From Bacillus sp. SG-1 (lineage in GTDB: Bacteria; Bacillota; Bacilli; Bacillales; Bacillaceae_B), in NCBI RefSeq assembly GCF_000181495.1, contig NZ_ABCF01000018.1, forward strand, positions 1-45,782: DNA of 45,782 nt. The letters are read 5' to 3'. The notes beneath the pieces are model-generated. The model was not told the origin of the DNA. It ran no database searches and worked only from the letters and a program-made list of their open reading frames with translations. Position numbers and translations under genes: made by a program. Within the stretch, counting starts at the first letter, position 1; each line of letters starts with the position of its first letter. Below are positions 32,018 to 40,869 of the stretch, one piece after another.

Positions 32018-32236
32018 TTATTGAACGTCTTCATCACTCTGGTACTCTAATATATCTCCAGGCTGACAGTCCAACGCCTTACAAATGGCCTCCAATGTTG
32101 AAAATCGTACGGCTTTTGCCTTTCCGTTTTTCAATATCGAAAGGTTCGCCATCGTGATTCCCACCTTCTCTGAAAGTTCTGTCACACTCATCTTCCTTTT
32201 TGCCAGCATCACATCAATGTTGATAATAATTGCCAT
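32018..32236 (-). CDS. yozG: XRE-family HTH regulator (YozG-like)
   Basis: 72 residues, all one helix-turn-helix: MAIIINIDVMLAKRKMSVTE then LSEKVGITMANLSILKNGKA and FSTLEAICKALDCQPGDILE. It is a YozG-type regulator, typically linked with a DUF2975 membrane protein that may hold or sense for it. The start is ATG 32236 (GGTGA 5 bases upstream); the GTG at 32245 is part of that site. The gene begins 10 bases after the stop of the DUF2975 gene. Confidence 0.92.
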   Translation of the reverse strand: MAIIINIDVMLAKRKMSVTELSEKVGITMANLSILKNGKAKAVRFSTLEAICKALDCQPGDILEYQSDEDVQ

Positions 32237-32246
32237 GATATTCACC

Positions 32247-32729
32247 TCAGACCGTTAAATCATTTTCAGATTTTATTTCAATTGCCTCTTGTAACAGTTT
32301 CTGGAGAACAGCTGCAAATACTGCGATCACCATTGAAGCAAAGGGAACAAGAAATCCGACAAAGATGACACCGGGAGCGTCGTCAAATTCCGCAAAGAGG
32401 TAGAAAAGCGGAAAGACAAGCAAATGCAAAATGCTGATGGCGATTGCACAATATTTGATTTTCTTTAAAGCATCAACGGATCCTTGCGAGAACGCTTTAT
32501 TTTTATCAATATAGCGTAATAGTTTGAAAGCCAAATACAAAGCAAAATAAAACGGAATTGCTGATGCATAGAAAATAATTGAAACGAGAAATTTTATATA
32601 CTCAAAATCCGGAAGTACTTCTGCTGAGATATCCCCTAACACCGGCACTGCAAAGACGCACAAAGCCAGAACTGGAATTCCAAGAATAATAACAGCTATT
32701 TTTAAAAACAATGTTGTTACGATTTTCAT
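32247..32729 (-). CDS. yoaS: DUF2975 membrane protein (YoaS-like)
   Basis: 160 residues with four membrane segments (about 7-30, 45-70, 92-112, 121-143). The KAFSQGSVDALKKIKYCAIA segment after helix 2 is the DUF2975 signature. Such proteins pair with a YozG-type XRE regulator, and the gene order here supports that. Function unknown. ATG start with GAGGTGG 4 bases upstream. First gene of the three-gene unit; a promoter with a palindrome lies upstream. Confidence 0.86.
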   Translation of the reverse strand: MKIVTTLFLKIAVIILGIPVLALCVFAVPVLGDISAEVLPDFEYIKFLVSIIFYASAIPFYFALYLAFKLLRYIDKNKAFSQGSVDALKKIKYCAIAISILHLLVFPLFYLFAEFDDAPGVIFVGFLVPFASMVIAVFAAVLQKLLQEAIEIKSENDLTV

Positions 32730-32761
32730 AAAACCACCTCAGTTATGTTATTGTCAATTTG

Positions 32762-32796
32762 ATTTTAATACATAATTTATTGTTTTTCAATAAATT
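32762..32796 (-). promoter_or_regulatory. Promoter of the yoaS-yozG-yoaT-like operon with a palindromic operator candidate
   Basis: TTGAAA and TAAAAT are 17 bases apart on the minus strand. A perfect palindrome, AATTTATTG (32774-32782) and CAATAAATT (32788-32796) around five T residues, overlaps the -35 and the spacer. It is where the YozG regulator could act on its own operon. Confidence 0.55.
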
Positions 32797-32911
32797 ATTG
32801 TTGTTATTTGATTTATATTTATTATTTTTCAACTTCCTAATCAAGGAAAACTCTTGAATGCATTTACTGAACCTTTCGCCAGTTCATTTGTGAAAATTTG
32901 CAGAGTAAAAT

Positions 32912-32953
32912 AAAAAAGCTGAAGAACCCTAAACTGGATTCCTCAGCTTTTTT
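32912..32953. terminator. Terminator, likely of the signal peptidase gene (bidirectional shape)
   Basis: AAAAAAGCTGA pairs with TCAGCTTTTTT; the inner AGAA/TTCC is imperfect. Both strands end in T tracts. It ends 3 bases from the stop codon at 32956. Confidence 0.8.
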
Positions 32954-32955
32954 TA

Positions 32956-33498
32956 CTAGTTACCAATTAATCTGATATCTGTCAGCGGATAAAAAACGAC
33001 TTTTGCCGTTCCTACAATTTCTTCTATAGGAATTGCACCAATATGTCTGCTGTCTGTGCTGTCCCTCCGATTATCTCCCATCACAAATAAGTGGCCCTCT
33101 GGTACAGTTGCTTGCCCGACTGCAGTCTCTTCTAATGTTAATGATTTCGTTAAGTCTCCATGCAGCTTTTCCTTTTGTTCATCCAAGTATGATTCTTCAA
33201 CAGGAACGCCATTCACATATAAAGTACCTTCTTTATATTCAATTCTATCTCCCGGCAAGCCAATAACACGCTTAATATAATCTTGCTGCTCATCCCTATG
33301 AAACACCACGATATCAAACCTGTCTATATCACCGATTTTAGAAACAATCACCCGTTCTCTGTCCTCTAACGCAGTATTCATTGAAGCTCCTTCGACCAAA
33401 ACAGGTGTAAACAAAAACCCGCGAACGGCAACTGCAATTACCACCGCTACTGCCAAAGCTTTGAGCCACTCAAACACTTCCCTTTTCTTTTCAGCCAC
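32956..33498 (-). CDS. lepB: Type I signal peptidase
   Basis: 180 residues, a Gram-positive SipS/SipT-size enzyme that cleaves signal peptides at the outer face of the membrane. N-terminal membrane segment (about residues 11-29), then catalytic S39 in VEGASMNTAL and the general-base K76 in DYIKRVIGLPGD, and the C-terminal GDNRRDSTDSRHIG box. The start is GTG 33498, with AGGGGGGA 7 bases upstream; the ATG at 33516 lies before that site and lacks one. Own terminator. It may process the secreted proteases seen here, as general housekeeping. Confidence 0.93.
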   Translation of the reverse strand: MAEKKREVFEWLKALAVAVVIAVAVRGFLFTPVLVEGASMNTALEDRERVIVSKIGDIDRFDIVVFHRDEQQDYIKRVIGLPGDRIEYKEGTLYVNGVPVEESYLDEQKEKLHGDLTKSLTLEETAVGQATVPEGHLFVMGDNRRDSTDSRHIGAIPIEEIVGTAKVVFYPLTDIRLIGN

Positions 33499-33637
33499 GA
33501 ATTCTTCCCCCCTCATTAATTATCTGGTGCTATGTATGTAATCCCTCTTATAATAAGACGTTTCCTAGTTGGGTATGGGTTCAATTTAATTTTTTTGGCA
33601 GGATTTAAAAGCGGGAAAGCTGACTTTGGGTGTCCTT

Positions 33638-33796
33638 CTACCCTCTTAAAAACATTAATATTAAAGTGATGAAGATAGATTGTGCGCATGTTATCTTTAT
33701 TTCATCTTTGACCAAGGTTTTTCCATAGGGACTCAACAGCCTCGCGATTAAAAAACTAAAAAACCATATGGAAAAAAACGTGATAATAAGTCCCAT
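33638..33796 (-). CDS. Small membrane peptide, 52 residues
   Basis: ATG 33796 to TAG 33638 has AGGAGGG 5 bases upstream, a strong site. The product begins MGLIITFFSIWFFSFLIARL (hydrophobic), has a short hydrophilic middle (SPYGKTLVKDEIKITCAQ) and ends in a second hydrophobic piece, IFITLILMFLRG. I do not recognise it. It fills part of the 33499-33964 gap, where no other gene was evident. Confidence 0.55.
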   Translation of the reverse strand: MGLIITFFSIWFFSFLIARLLSPYGKTLVKDEIKITCAQSIFITLILMFLRG

Positions 33797-33964
33797 TTTG
33801 TCCCTCCTGAAGCTAGATTGAGTTTACCTTGTAATTACTAAGCTGATTAACACTTATACCTACTCTGACTAAGTTTCCTGTTTTATGAGAATTGATTATA
33901 GCATTCTTCTATAGTATCTTACTTACTAGACCCGCTCCAGGGAGAGCCAAGTCGGTTTGTCTTC

Positions 33965-34615
33965 TCAAGCAACTTTTAGCTTTTCCTTCAATATTTTCGA
34001 AACTATCTGTACAGTATCCTCTATAAACACATCGACCTCTTTGGAGTTAAGGTAAATAAAGTTATGATCATCAGGAATCGTACTGCTCTGATAAAATTTT
34101 GTAATATTTCTGATTTGCTTTAGTGTCTGACCATTTGGAAATATATCCAAATATTCAGGGAAGTCGGTTATGTATTGAAACTCCTCCCAGAAAATATTAT
34201 CTTTACGATTTTTAAGATATAAAAAATCCAATCCGTACCAGTCCCGCTTCACAAGACGAGAATATTCAGGCGTATTCAATATTTCTTGATAGGCTTTTTC
34301 CTTCTTCTTCCTTTCCAGAAGTTTCAGCCATTCTTCATCCGTTACCAAATGAATGTAATACCCTAGATAATATGAAAATTCATCCGTAACACTTTCATTT
34401 TCATTCTGCAAATATTAATTGTAAAAAGATTCGGAACTGATTTTGCCTTCAACCTTGAAATGAGTAATTTCTTTTGGAGGCGTTGGCTTGCCATTTTCTC
34501 CAATTAGGCCGCAATCAGGACCAATATTACCTACTAAAAATGCCACTTTTGATACAGGAATATCTTTTTCCAATAATTCTTCTGTAATTCTAAAATGGGT
34601 AACCCATGTAGCCAT
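33965..34615 (-). pseudogene. Zinc-dependent phospholipase-C-like protein split by one in-frame stop
   Basis: From ATG 34615 (AAAGGAG upstream) the frame runs 66 codons (THFRITEELL, FLVGNIGPDCGL, EITHFKVEGK) to TAA at 34415-34417. The very next codons in the same frame continue YLQNENESVTDEFSYYLGYY with IHLVTDEEW, and on to 33965. The join FYN-stop-YLQNE suits the family, in which the two parts form one domain with His/Asp zinc ligands. So a single base substitution seems to have created an ochre stop. A restart at TTG 34411 would give a C-terminal 148-residue fragment. Confidence 0.85.
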
Positions 34616-34684
34616 TTGAGTTTTCTCCTTTTAAATTTATTTTCATTGTCAAATCCAACTCTGATAATCCAGTTTCATGAGAAA

Positions 34685-34713
34685 ATGGCTTCCCTTATGA
34701 GGTGGGAAGCCAT
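34685..34713 (-). terminator. Hairpin after the MFS transporter gene
   Basis: ATGGCTTCCC pairs perfectly with GGGAAGCCAT (10 bp) within 10 bases of the stop at 34721. The T tract after it (TTTTC) is short. Confidence 0.65.
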
Positions 34714-34720
34714 ATAAATA

Positions 34721-35941
34721 TTATGATGACTTTTCAAAACTAACACTCAATGGCTCTGTTAGTGACTTTAACTTTGGATTGATCACGAAGTAAATAGAAA
34801 AAAGCAAATAACCCGTTCCTGAGATACTTAAAAGGAATAATCCTGAAGTCAGCTCACCAATTACTCCACCGAGAAGGTATCCTAAAGGACTCAGTGATCC
34901 CAGCAGGGAAGAGATAAAGGCGAATCCTATACCAATATGATTCCTGGGAAGGTTAACCTGTATTAAGGTTTGAATATAGATACTTAAAACCCCTATGCCC
35001 ATCCAAGATAAGGAAAAAAGCAAATAAGGTAATAACTGAATTTCCATGAAGGTGAATGCCAGCAGCCAGAACACTCCAGACCAGAGGGAAATAAGCGGCA
35101 TAATCCGATTAAGCGGTATTTTTTCAACCTTGTTGGAAAGGATAGTACCGGCTAAAATTCCAATTGACATGGCGGTTAACCAGAAGCCATATTCAGCCGA
35201 TGTATCTGAAATCACAGGCAGCATCGCCATTCCCATAGTTGCCATCAAATTCATGCCCATCACCCCGAACATAATACTTAACAGCTTATGTCGTGTTTTC
35301 ACTACCATGAAACCCTCATTAAAGTCCTCTTTATATTGCCTGATAAAACTTAAAGTTGATGGTTTACCTTCCTTCTCTGATTTGGGCACGTTTAAAAATA
35401 CAAGAAACATGATTCCAATCATTATCAATAAAATACTATTTGTCATGTAAATTACTCCAAGCCCAACAAATGCAATCAGAATTCCAGAGACTGCATCGCA
35501 GAGTATATCAAGCGTCTGGTAGGAAAATGAAAAAATTGAGTTCACCTTCGTAAGTCTTTCTTTCGGGGTGAGACGCTCAATTAATGCACTTTCAGTCGGG
35601 TATGTACTTTCTGATAAAGCAAGAGCTAAAAACATCATCATATATAACAAGGGCAGCCAAAGTAGGTTCGTATAGTATAATAGTGAGATGATACTTACTA
35701 ACACTCCTTGCCCAAGCATGGCGACAAATAGAATGGTTTTCTTATAGAAACGATCGATAATCGGCCCATATAAGAATTGAATGGTTACCGGCAGAATGGC
35801 TATGGCACTTGTCAATCCAATCAGCAGTGGCGAGTCCGTTAATGATTTAACATACCAGATGGTCGCAATCATATAAAAACTATCTGCAAAATTTGTTAAG
35901 ATTCTTCCTATTAATAAGATGATCAACTGTCTATTCACCAT
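34721..35941 (-). CDS. MFS transporter
   Basis: 406 residues and about 12 membrane segments, in the same broad exporter family as the 15.5 kb gene. Seen: the first-helix ADSFYMIATIWYV, loop 2-3 GPIIDRFYKKTIL, and TYPTESALIERLTPKERLTK, a hallmark of MefA-like and enterobactin-exporter-like proteins. Cargo unknown. ATG start with AAAGGAGGA 4 bases upstream. In the leader, AAATAAC (35962-35968) and GTTATTT (35977-35983) form a small inverted repeat. Confidence 0.87.
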   Translation of the reverse strand: MVNRQLIILLIGRILTNFADSFYMIATIWYVKSLTDSPLLIGLTSAIAILPVTIQFLYGPIIDRFYKKTILFVAMLGQGVLVSIISLLYYTNLLWLPLLYMMMFLALALSESTYPTESALIERLTPKERLTKVNSIFSFSYQTLDILCDAVSGILIAFVGLGVIYMTNSILLIMIGIMFLVFLNVPKSEKEGKPSTLSFIRQYKEDFNEGFMVVKTRHKLLSIMFGVMGMNLMATMGMAMLPVISDTSAEYGFWLTAMSIGILAGTILSNKVEKIPLNRIMPLISLWSGVFWLLAFTFMEIQLLPYLLFSLSWMGIGVLSIYIQTLIQVNLPRNHIGIGFAFISSLLGSLSPLGYLLGGVIGELTSGLFLLSISGTGYLLFSIYFVINPKLKSLTEPLSVSFEKSS

Positions 35942-36189
35942 GTGTTCCTCCTTTTTTAGATAAATAACATAAGACCGTTATTTAATATTAAGGAGGTTTC
36001 CACACAAAAACAGCACTCTAATGATCGAAAGGGTTGAGGTAAATAATCTTAATCATCAGTTTTCTCCTTCCCTTACTTTATATGGTAATTATTTCATAAA
36101 AATTCTGAACCTTCAACTTATTATTTAAATATTAAGGGGTGAAACATACGTACTTTGCAGGGTATGAAACCCTTAAGCTACTTTCCCTT

Positions 36190-36417
36190 TCACTTATCCT
36201 TAGTAAGATCATCTTCTAATACCTTTTCAACATCTCCATTAGTCGCTTTTCTTCTTGGCCTTTCTTCCCCATTCGTCATTAAAGTAATACCAATCAAAGC
36301 TGCCAGCCCTATACAAATCACAGCTATAATAAATCCTCCTTCTGTAAGGATTACGGATACCAGGGCAGTAGTCAGCAATGTTAATGAAATAATGAGTGCT
36401 CCAAATAACCTGTCCAC
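36190..36417 (-). CDS. Small membrane protein of unknown function
   Basis: 75 residues with two membrane segments (about residues 6-27 and 28-48, GFIIAVICIGLAALIGITLM) followed by a charged tail rich in Arg, Glu and Lys (NGEERPRRKATNGDVEKV). I do not recognise it. GTG 36417 is preferred, with AAAGGAAGTGAG about 10 bases upstream; the GTG at 36426 would abut that site. Isolated gene in an AT-rich area. Confidence 0.6.
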   Translation of the reverse strand: MDRLFGALIISLTLLTTALVSVILTEGGFIIAVICIGLAALIGITLMTNGEERPRRKATNGDVEKVLEDDLTKDK

Positions 36418-36567
36418 TATTCTCACTTCCTTTATTAAAAAATAATGATTACTTTGTGTCTTAAATGCTTATATATTATTAATAAAAGAATAAGGTATCA
36501 CCCTAAAATCCGTGCTGGACCTCCTCTACTTGCATGCATGCCCAAAAGCTAACAGAAGCCGATTAAA

Positions 36568-37059
36568 TCACTTCACTTCTTTCAGCCACTCTTCTGAGCC
36601 ATCTGTTAAAATTACTCTAATTTCTTCGTTATTATTTTCACTCAGATGATACCAGGCACGTCTAATGCCATCTTGCAATCGAATGGATTCCACAGTAGTA
36701 CCGCCGACGACGATTTCCTTATGCCTCGGTTGAGTCAGCGTGCCACACCATAAATATGGTTCGTCTTCGAGGTTTGCACTCCATTCATCCAATGGACAAA
36801 CACCAGTCTTAGTCCACGCCCATTCACTATGAGACTTTGTAAAATAGGCAATGTTTATCTGCTCATTGCCTTCAAGAGTTTCAGAAGTGTACATAATAAT
36901 ATTATCCTCTTCCACAAACTCAACCATCTTGTACCTATCAACCTCTTCATTATTTTTTATCTCCTCATGGAAGACCTCAACCGCAGTATTGGAACTTTGA
37001 CATCCTGCAAGGAAAAGTATAAAAATAAGAGTACCACTAATTATTTTCAAGGTTTGCAT
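36568..37059 (-). CDS. Lipoprotein of unknown function
   Basis: 163 residues. Signal peptide with a clear lipobox LAGC (C20), then an acidic extracytoplasmic domain with two further cysteines that could bond (GVCPLDEW and LWCGTL). I do not recognise the family. Start ATG 37059; GGAACGGAG just upstream. A stand-alone gene; the 285 bases on its upstream side contain nothing I can name. Confidence 0.75.
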   Translation of the reverse strand: MQTLKIISGTLIFILFLAGCQSSNTAVEVFHEEIKNNEEVDRYKMVEFVEEDNIIMYTSETLEGNEQINIAYFTKSHSEWAWTKTGVCPLDEWSANLEDEPYLWCGTLTQPRHKEIVVGGTTVESIRLQDGIRRAWYHLSENNNEEIRVILTDGSEEWLKEVK

Positions 37060-37344
37060 CTCCGTTCCTATTTGCCTACCTTATTTCTGATAACTCCCCA
37101 AAACTTCGTTATTCTACAACTTAAATTGAAGACCTAAAGATATACCAGCTATCAGCGATTGACTGTATACTATTTTCTCAAGGTGTAAGACAACTATTTA
37201 ATGAAGCATTCCTCCATATAAATTCCGTTAATTAACCCCCTATTGAACACATCTTCCAGGCCTGAGGTACCACTAAACTTATAGGCTTTTTCAATGAAGA
37301 AATTATTGAACGCATACTCTAAATTCTACAAAGAAAAAAAGACT

Positions 37345-38232
37345 TCATTTCATTAGAATACTCTGCAGCGTTTGATCTATAGTTTTATAAGTAAATTTAT
37401 ATCCTTCACGTTCCAATCGCTCGGGAAGGACCCACCGGCTTTTCAAGACCAGTTCTGTTTCTGTCTTGATGATCGCGGAGCCTATCTCCAACATCCATTT
37501 TGGCGAAGGCAGACCAAACGGTACGCTCATTGCCTTTCTAAGCTGGGCCATTAATTCTTTATTGCTGACTGGGTTTGGTGCTGAGCAATTGAACACTCCG
37601 CTTAATTCCTTTTTATCTCTTAAGAAAAGGATGATTTGATAAAGATCCTCTATATGGATCCAGCTGAACATCTGATCTCCCGTTCCTTGGATCCCTCCAA
37701 GGCCAAACCTCACCAAGTTTTTATAGGGAGTCATGACACCGCCATCTTTACCTAACACTATAGCAATCCGTAAGGCCATCTGCCTCGTTCTTGGCAGTTT
37801 GAAGGAAAAGAAAGTTTCTTCCCACCTGGTTGCCACATCCACAGAAAAACCAGTGCCGATTTCTCCTTCATCTTCAGTCATAGGACGGTCTTCAGCGTGT
37901 CTATAGATTGTTGCAGTACTTGAATTCATCCAAGTCTGGGGTGGATTGCTGCAAGCGAGAACAGCCTCTCCCAACATTGTTGTTGTTCTAATCCTCGAGT
38001 TCATAATTTCCCTTTTATTTGTTTCATTGTATCGGCAATTTACGGATTTTCCTGCAAGGTTGATCAGCAGTTCAGCACCTTCCAAGGCATCTCTCATTGC
38101 TGTTTTATCGTCCCAAGAAACATGCTGCTTTTGCCTTGAGATTATCTTTACTTCGTATCCTGACTCTTTAAAATTCCTTTCAAGATATTCACCGATAAAT
38201 CCTGTTCCGCCTGCTAAAACTACTTTTTTCAT
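37345..38232 (-). CDS. TIGR01777-family NAD-dependent epimerase/dehydratase-like protein
   Basis: 295 residues of the extended SDR fold. GGTGFIGEYL (NAD-binding), then the family motifs LINLAGKSVNCRYNETNKRE and SRIRTTTMLGEAV, SSTATIYRH in place of a canonical active-site tyrosine region, and the late FSWIHIEDLY. The C-terminal DUF1731-like part is WVLPERLEREGYKFTY. The family is widespread and related to cell-division inhibitor SulA-type annotations, without established activity. Start ATG 38232, GGAGTGAT 3 bases before it. Confidence 0.9.
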   Translation of the reverse strand: MKKVVLAGGTGFIGEYLERNFKESGYEVKIISRQKQHVSWDDKTAMRDALEGAELLINLAGKSVNCRYNETNKREIMNSRIRTTTMLGEAVLACSNPPQTWMNSSTATIYRHAEDRPMTEDEGEIGTGFSVDVATRWEETFFSFKLPRTRQMALRIAIVLGKDGGVMTPYKNLVRFGLGGIQGTGDQMFSWIHIEDLYQIILFLRDKKELSGVFNCSAPNPVSNKELMAQLRKAMSVPFGLPSPKWMLEIGSAIIKTETELVLKSRWVLPERLEREGYKFTYKTIDQTLQSILMK

Positions 38233-38655
38233 ATAATCACTCCAATTCATCTAATGTACGAAAGTTGTTTATATTTAATTACATTAATTTCCGGGGAATA
38301 CTGTCATTAAAAATTTTAACATAATTCTTTAAAAAAGGGTTTGCCATCCATTTTTGGGGTAAGTAATAGAAAGTTGTTCCGTTTCCAACCTAAATGTAAT
38401 TACCATTTGAATTTTATTTGTACTTATTTAAGTGGTTTATTATAACAGGCCGGCGATATCAAAGTTTAAACAAATAATACTATTAGGCGCAGCTAATAAA
38501 TCACCTTTGCAGATAACGTTCTGCTTCAATTTTGATCACTCATTCTGGTGCTAAATCCCTATTGTTAGTTGCCAGCCGGGTTGCTAAACTAAAAACAAGA
38601 TAAGACAATTTTCGACATTAATTAAATAGTTAACAAGAAGGGAGCTACTATTAAC

Positions 38656-38886
38656 ATGGAGAGATTTATAGCCGAAGCGGAAAAGTGGAAAACCAATAAT
38701 ACTTTGCTGCAGGTAAGGTACTCTATACCAAAGGTAGGACCTAAAACCTTCTCTGGAAGAATTGTTAACCTGCAAATAGAACAAAATGATATCCTATTTT
38801 ATGACGTCGATTCCAAGATGGTACATAATATAAGTCTCCAGGCCATTGACGAGATAATACCGTTTGCTGCAGCAGAAGTAGGTTGA
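38656..38886 (+). CDS. Small protein of unknown function
   Basis: 76 residues, no membrane segment: an N-terminal amphipathic helix (RFIAEAEKWKTNN), then a beta-rich part (LQVRYSIPKVGPKTFSGRIV, LQIEQNDILFYDVDSK, VHNISLQAIDEIIPF) that looks like a small barrel. I do not recognise it. ATG start with GAAGGGAG 11 bases upstream. The 420 bases upstream (38233-38655) contain no gene I can support. Confidence 0.6.
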   Translation: MERFIAEAEKWKTNNTLLQVRYSIPKVGPKTFSGRIVNLQIEQNDILFYDVDSKMVHNISLQAIDEIIPFAAAEVG

Positions 38887-38917
38887 TTAAACAAACAGTT
38901 TTTAAGATGAACAAAAA

Positions 38918-38941
38918 GAAGCCATTTGATCAAATGGCTTC
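38918..38941 (+). terminator. Perfect 24 bp palindrome after the small-protein gene
   Basis: GAAGCCATTTGA followed by its exact reverse complement. An RNA stem with a minimal loop would form 32 bases past the stop codon; the T content after it is low (ATCTATAACATTG), so it may be a terminator or a binding site. Confidence 0.45.
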
Positions 38942-39544
38942 ATCTATAACATTGTTTTATTTTCTCATTATTCCCACATAATTGCCCCTAAACATTATTC
39001 TCTTCTCCTAATACCACTTCATGAGCTCAATTTTTCTACCTGTCTTCTAAATACTAATATATTTCCCAGTGTACTATTTCTTTGGCGAACAGCTAAAGGA
39101 AAAACACAGCATTGCGGAAACAAAAAACAGAATTAAAAAAAGCACTTTATGATACCATCAACTCTGGCTTTCTTTAAAATGATGTCACGGAAGAATCCAC
39201 TGATAATTTTCTCAAATAATCCCCTTTTAATGCGATAGCACTGCTATAGATCATTTTATTAACATTTGTTAATCAATAACATAATAAAGTATATAATACA
39301 CCTCTTTTGAATTACTTATCAGCAGTTTCCTCAGGTTTCTCGTCGATTATCGGTACTAGCCTTTACGTGATAATCCATATGAGGTGAAAATCAATTAACG
39401 TTTATGCTTACCTCTACTTTTTGATAAGTTCCGGTCCATGTTATACCAAATATACTATTTCTATTATTTTGAAGTTGAATGGAATCCAAAAGCTTTTTTA
39501 AATCAGATGGCTCTTCAATTTTACAGCGAAAGTCCTTTAAATAG
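38942..39544. other. 600 base stretch with coding remnants only
   Basis: On the minus strand a frame from about 39560 to the stop at 39391 reads FYLKDFRCKIEEPSDLKKLL then DSIQLQNNRNSIFGITWTGT and YQKVEVSINVN, looking like the end of a protein, without a proper start (it runs out of the terminator of the subtilisin gene). On the plus strand, 39090-39220 gives EQLKEKHSIAETKNRIKKST followed, in shifted frames, by NDVTEESTDNFLK. Both seem to be gene debris; I cannot name either. Confidence 0.3.
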
Positions 39545-39576
39545 AAAAAACAGTCCTGAAACAACGTTCAGGACTG
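39545..39576 (-). terminator. Terminator of the subtilisin gene
   Basis: CAGTCCTGAA (39551-39560) pairs perfectly with TTCAGGACTG (39567-39576), and the minus strand continues into six T residues. Confidence 0.87.
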
Positions 39577-39588
39577 CCTTCTCTTGTT

Positions 39589-40803
39589 TTAGTATCTTAC
39601 AGCATCGTGAGAGTTGATTCTGCCATGCTCGAAGTAAGTTCCTGTGCCGCTGATCGGGTCTGCTGTCTGTTCGATTGCTGCGCGGATTTGGGAATTGGTG
39701 CGTCCTTGGCTGGCTAATAGACCTGCCAATCCGGCAACATGGGGAGCAGCCATAGATGTTCCTGACATGTATGCGTAGCCGTTGTTTGGAACAGTTGCTG
39801 CAATACTCACACCCGGTGCGGTTACATCCACCCAGAAGCCGTAGTTAGAGAATGATGCTTTCTGGTCATATGAATCAACTGCACCGACCGCAATTGCATT
39901 TGCATAAGAGGCAGGTTCGAATGTCGTTGAAACGCCATCATTTCCTGCAGCTGCCACTACTACAGAACCTTTATTCCAAGCATAATCAACAGCATTTTTA
40001 AGAGTTGTAGTGTTGCAGTCACAGCCAAGCGATAGGTTAATAACTTCTGCTCCTGTATCTGCTGCATACTGGATACCGTCTGCAATGTCAGCGAGGGACC
40101 CGCTTCCGTTTGCATCAAGTACACGTACTGCAAGGATTTTTGTGTCAGGCGCCATACCTGCGATTCCTCTTCCGTTATTTGTTTCCGCTGCAGCTGTACC
40201 TGCAACATGCGTACCGTGCCCGTTCAAGTCCATTGGATAATAATCATTGTCGACAAAATCATATCCAAGGATGGTTTTGCCATCCAGATCAGGATGATTG
40301 TAATCTACGCCTGTATCAAGTACGGCAATTTCCTGACCGCTGCTTCCACGGGAATAATCCCACGCATAGTTGGTATACGTATTCTTAAGTCCGTATTGAT
40401 AGCCTTGATAGTAAGTATCATTTGGAGTCCAAGTAGCCGAGAAGTTATAGTTGGGTTCAGCATATTCAACGTTTGGGTTTTTGCTTAGGGCTTTTACTAC
40501 CGCTTCCACATTTCCTACTTTCAAAACTTTAAATTCTGATTTGACGCTGTCTGTATCCGGAATTTCAGTAGCACCAAGTTTTTTAAGTGCATTCCCTTTT
40601 TCAGCATCACTGACACTGTCCTTGAATTTTACAACTACTTCACCTTTTACATAGCTGCCTTTTTCAAAGCTTTTGTTGACTGCTGAAGATTTTGGAGCAT
40701 TTTCTAGAGGGTTTGATTCCTTTGCTAGTGCACTTCCTCCGAAGCTGGGAAAGATGGCAAGAGATGCAGCAAGCGACAGGGCGGCAATTTTTTTAAGTTT
40801 CAT
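39589..40803 (-). CDS. Secreted subtilisin-family serine protease (thermitase-like)
   Basis: 404 residues. Signal peptide (KKIAALSLAASLAIFPSFGG, cleavage near ALA), an I9-type propeptide to about residue 115, then the mature S8 domain with the triad D163 (VLDTGVDYNHPD), H196 (NGHGTHVAGT) and S350 (MSGTSMAAPHVAG) and the oxyanion asparagine N288 (AAAGNDG). The YQYGLKNTYTNYAWD entry resembles thermitase. Start ATG 40803; GGAGG lies 9 bases upstream, and an ATG at 40827 lacks a site. Both mRNA leader and terminator are well formed, suggesting high expression. Confidence 0.95.
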   Translation of the reverse strand: MKLKKIAALSLAASLAIFPSFGGSALAKESNPLENAPKSSAVNKSFEKGSYVKGEVVVKFKDSVSDAEKGNALKKLGATEIPDTDSVKSEFKVLKVGNVEAVVKALSKNPNVEYAEPNYNFSATWTPNDTYYQGYQYGLKNTYTNYAWDYSRGSSGQEIAVLDTGVDYNHPDLDGKTILGYDFVDNDYYPMDLNGHGTHVAGTAAAETNNGRGIAGMAPDTKILAVRVLDANGSGSLADIADGIQYAADTGAEVINLSLGCDCNTTTLKNAVDYAWNKGSVVVAAAGNDGVSTTFEPASYANAIAVGAVDSYDQKASFSNYGFWVDVTAPGVSIAATVPNNGYAYMSGTSMAAPHVAGLAGLLASQGRTNSQIRAAIEQTADPISGTGTYFEHGRINSHDAVRY

Positions 40804-40869
40804 CGATACATTCCTCCATGTATTCATTTTTTTGAACCGTGGCCGTACGATAAGCTTGAAACAGATTTT

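Noticed and set aside
32018..32729. XRE regulator plus small membrane protein as a toxin-antitoxin pair
   Set aside because: The order and families match the conserved yoaS-yozG type membrane/regulator pair rather than any known toxin.
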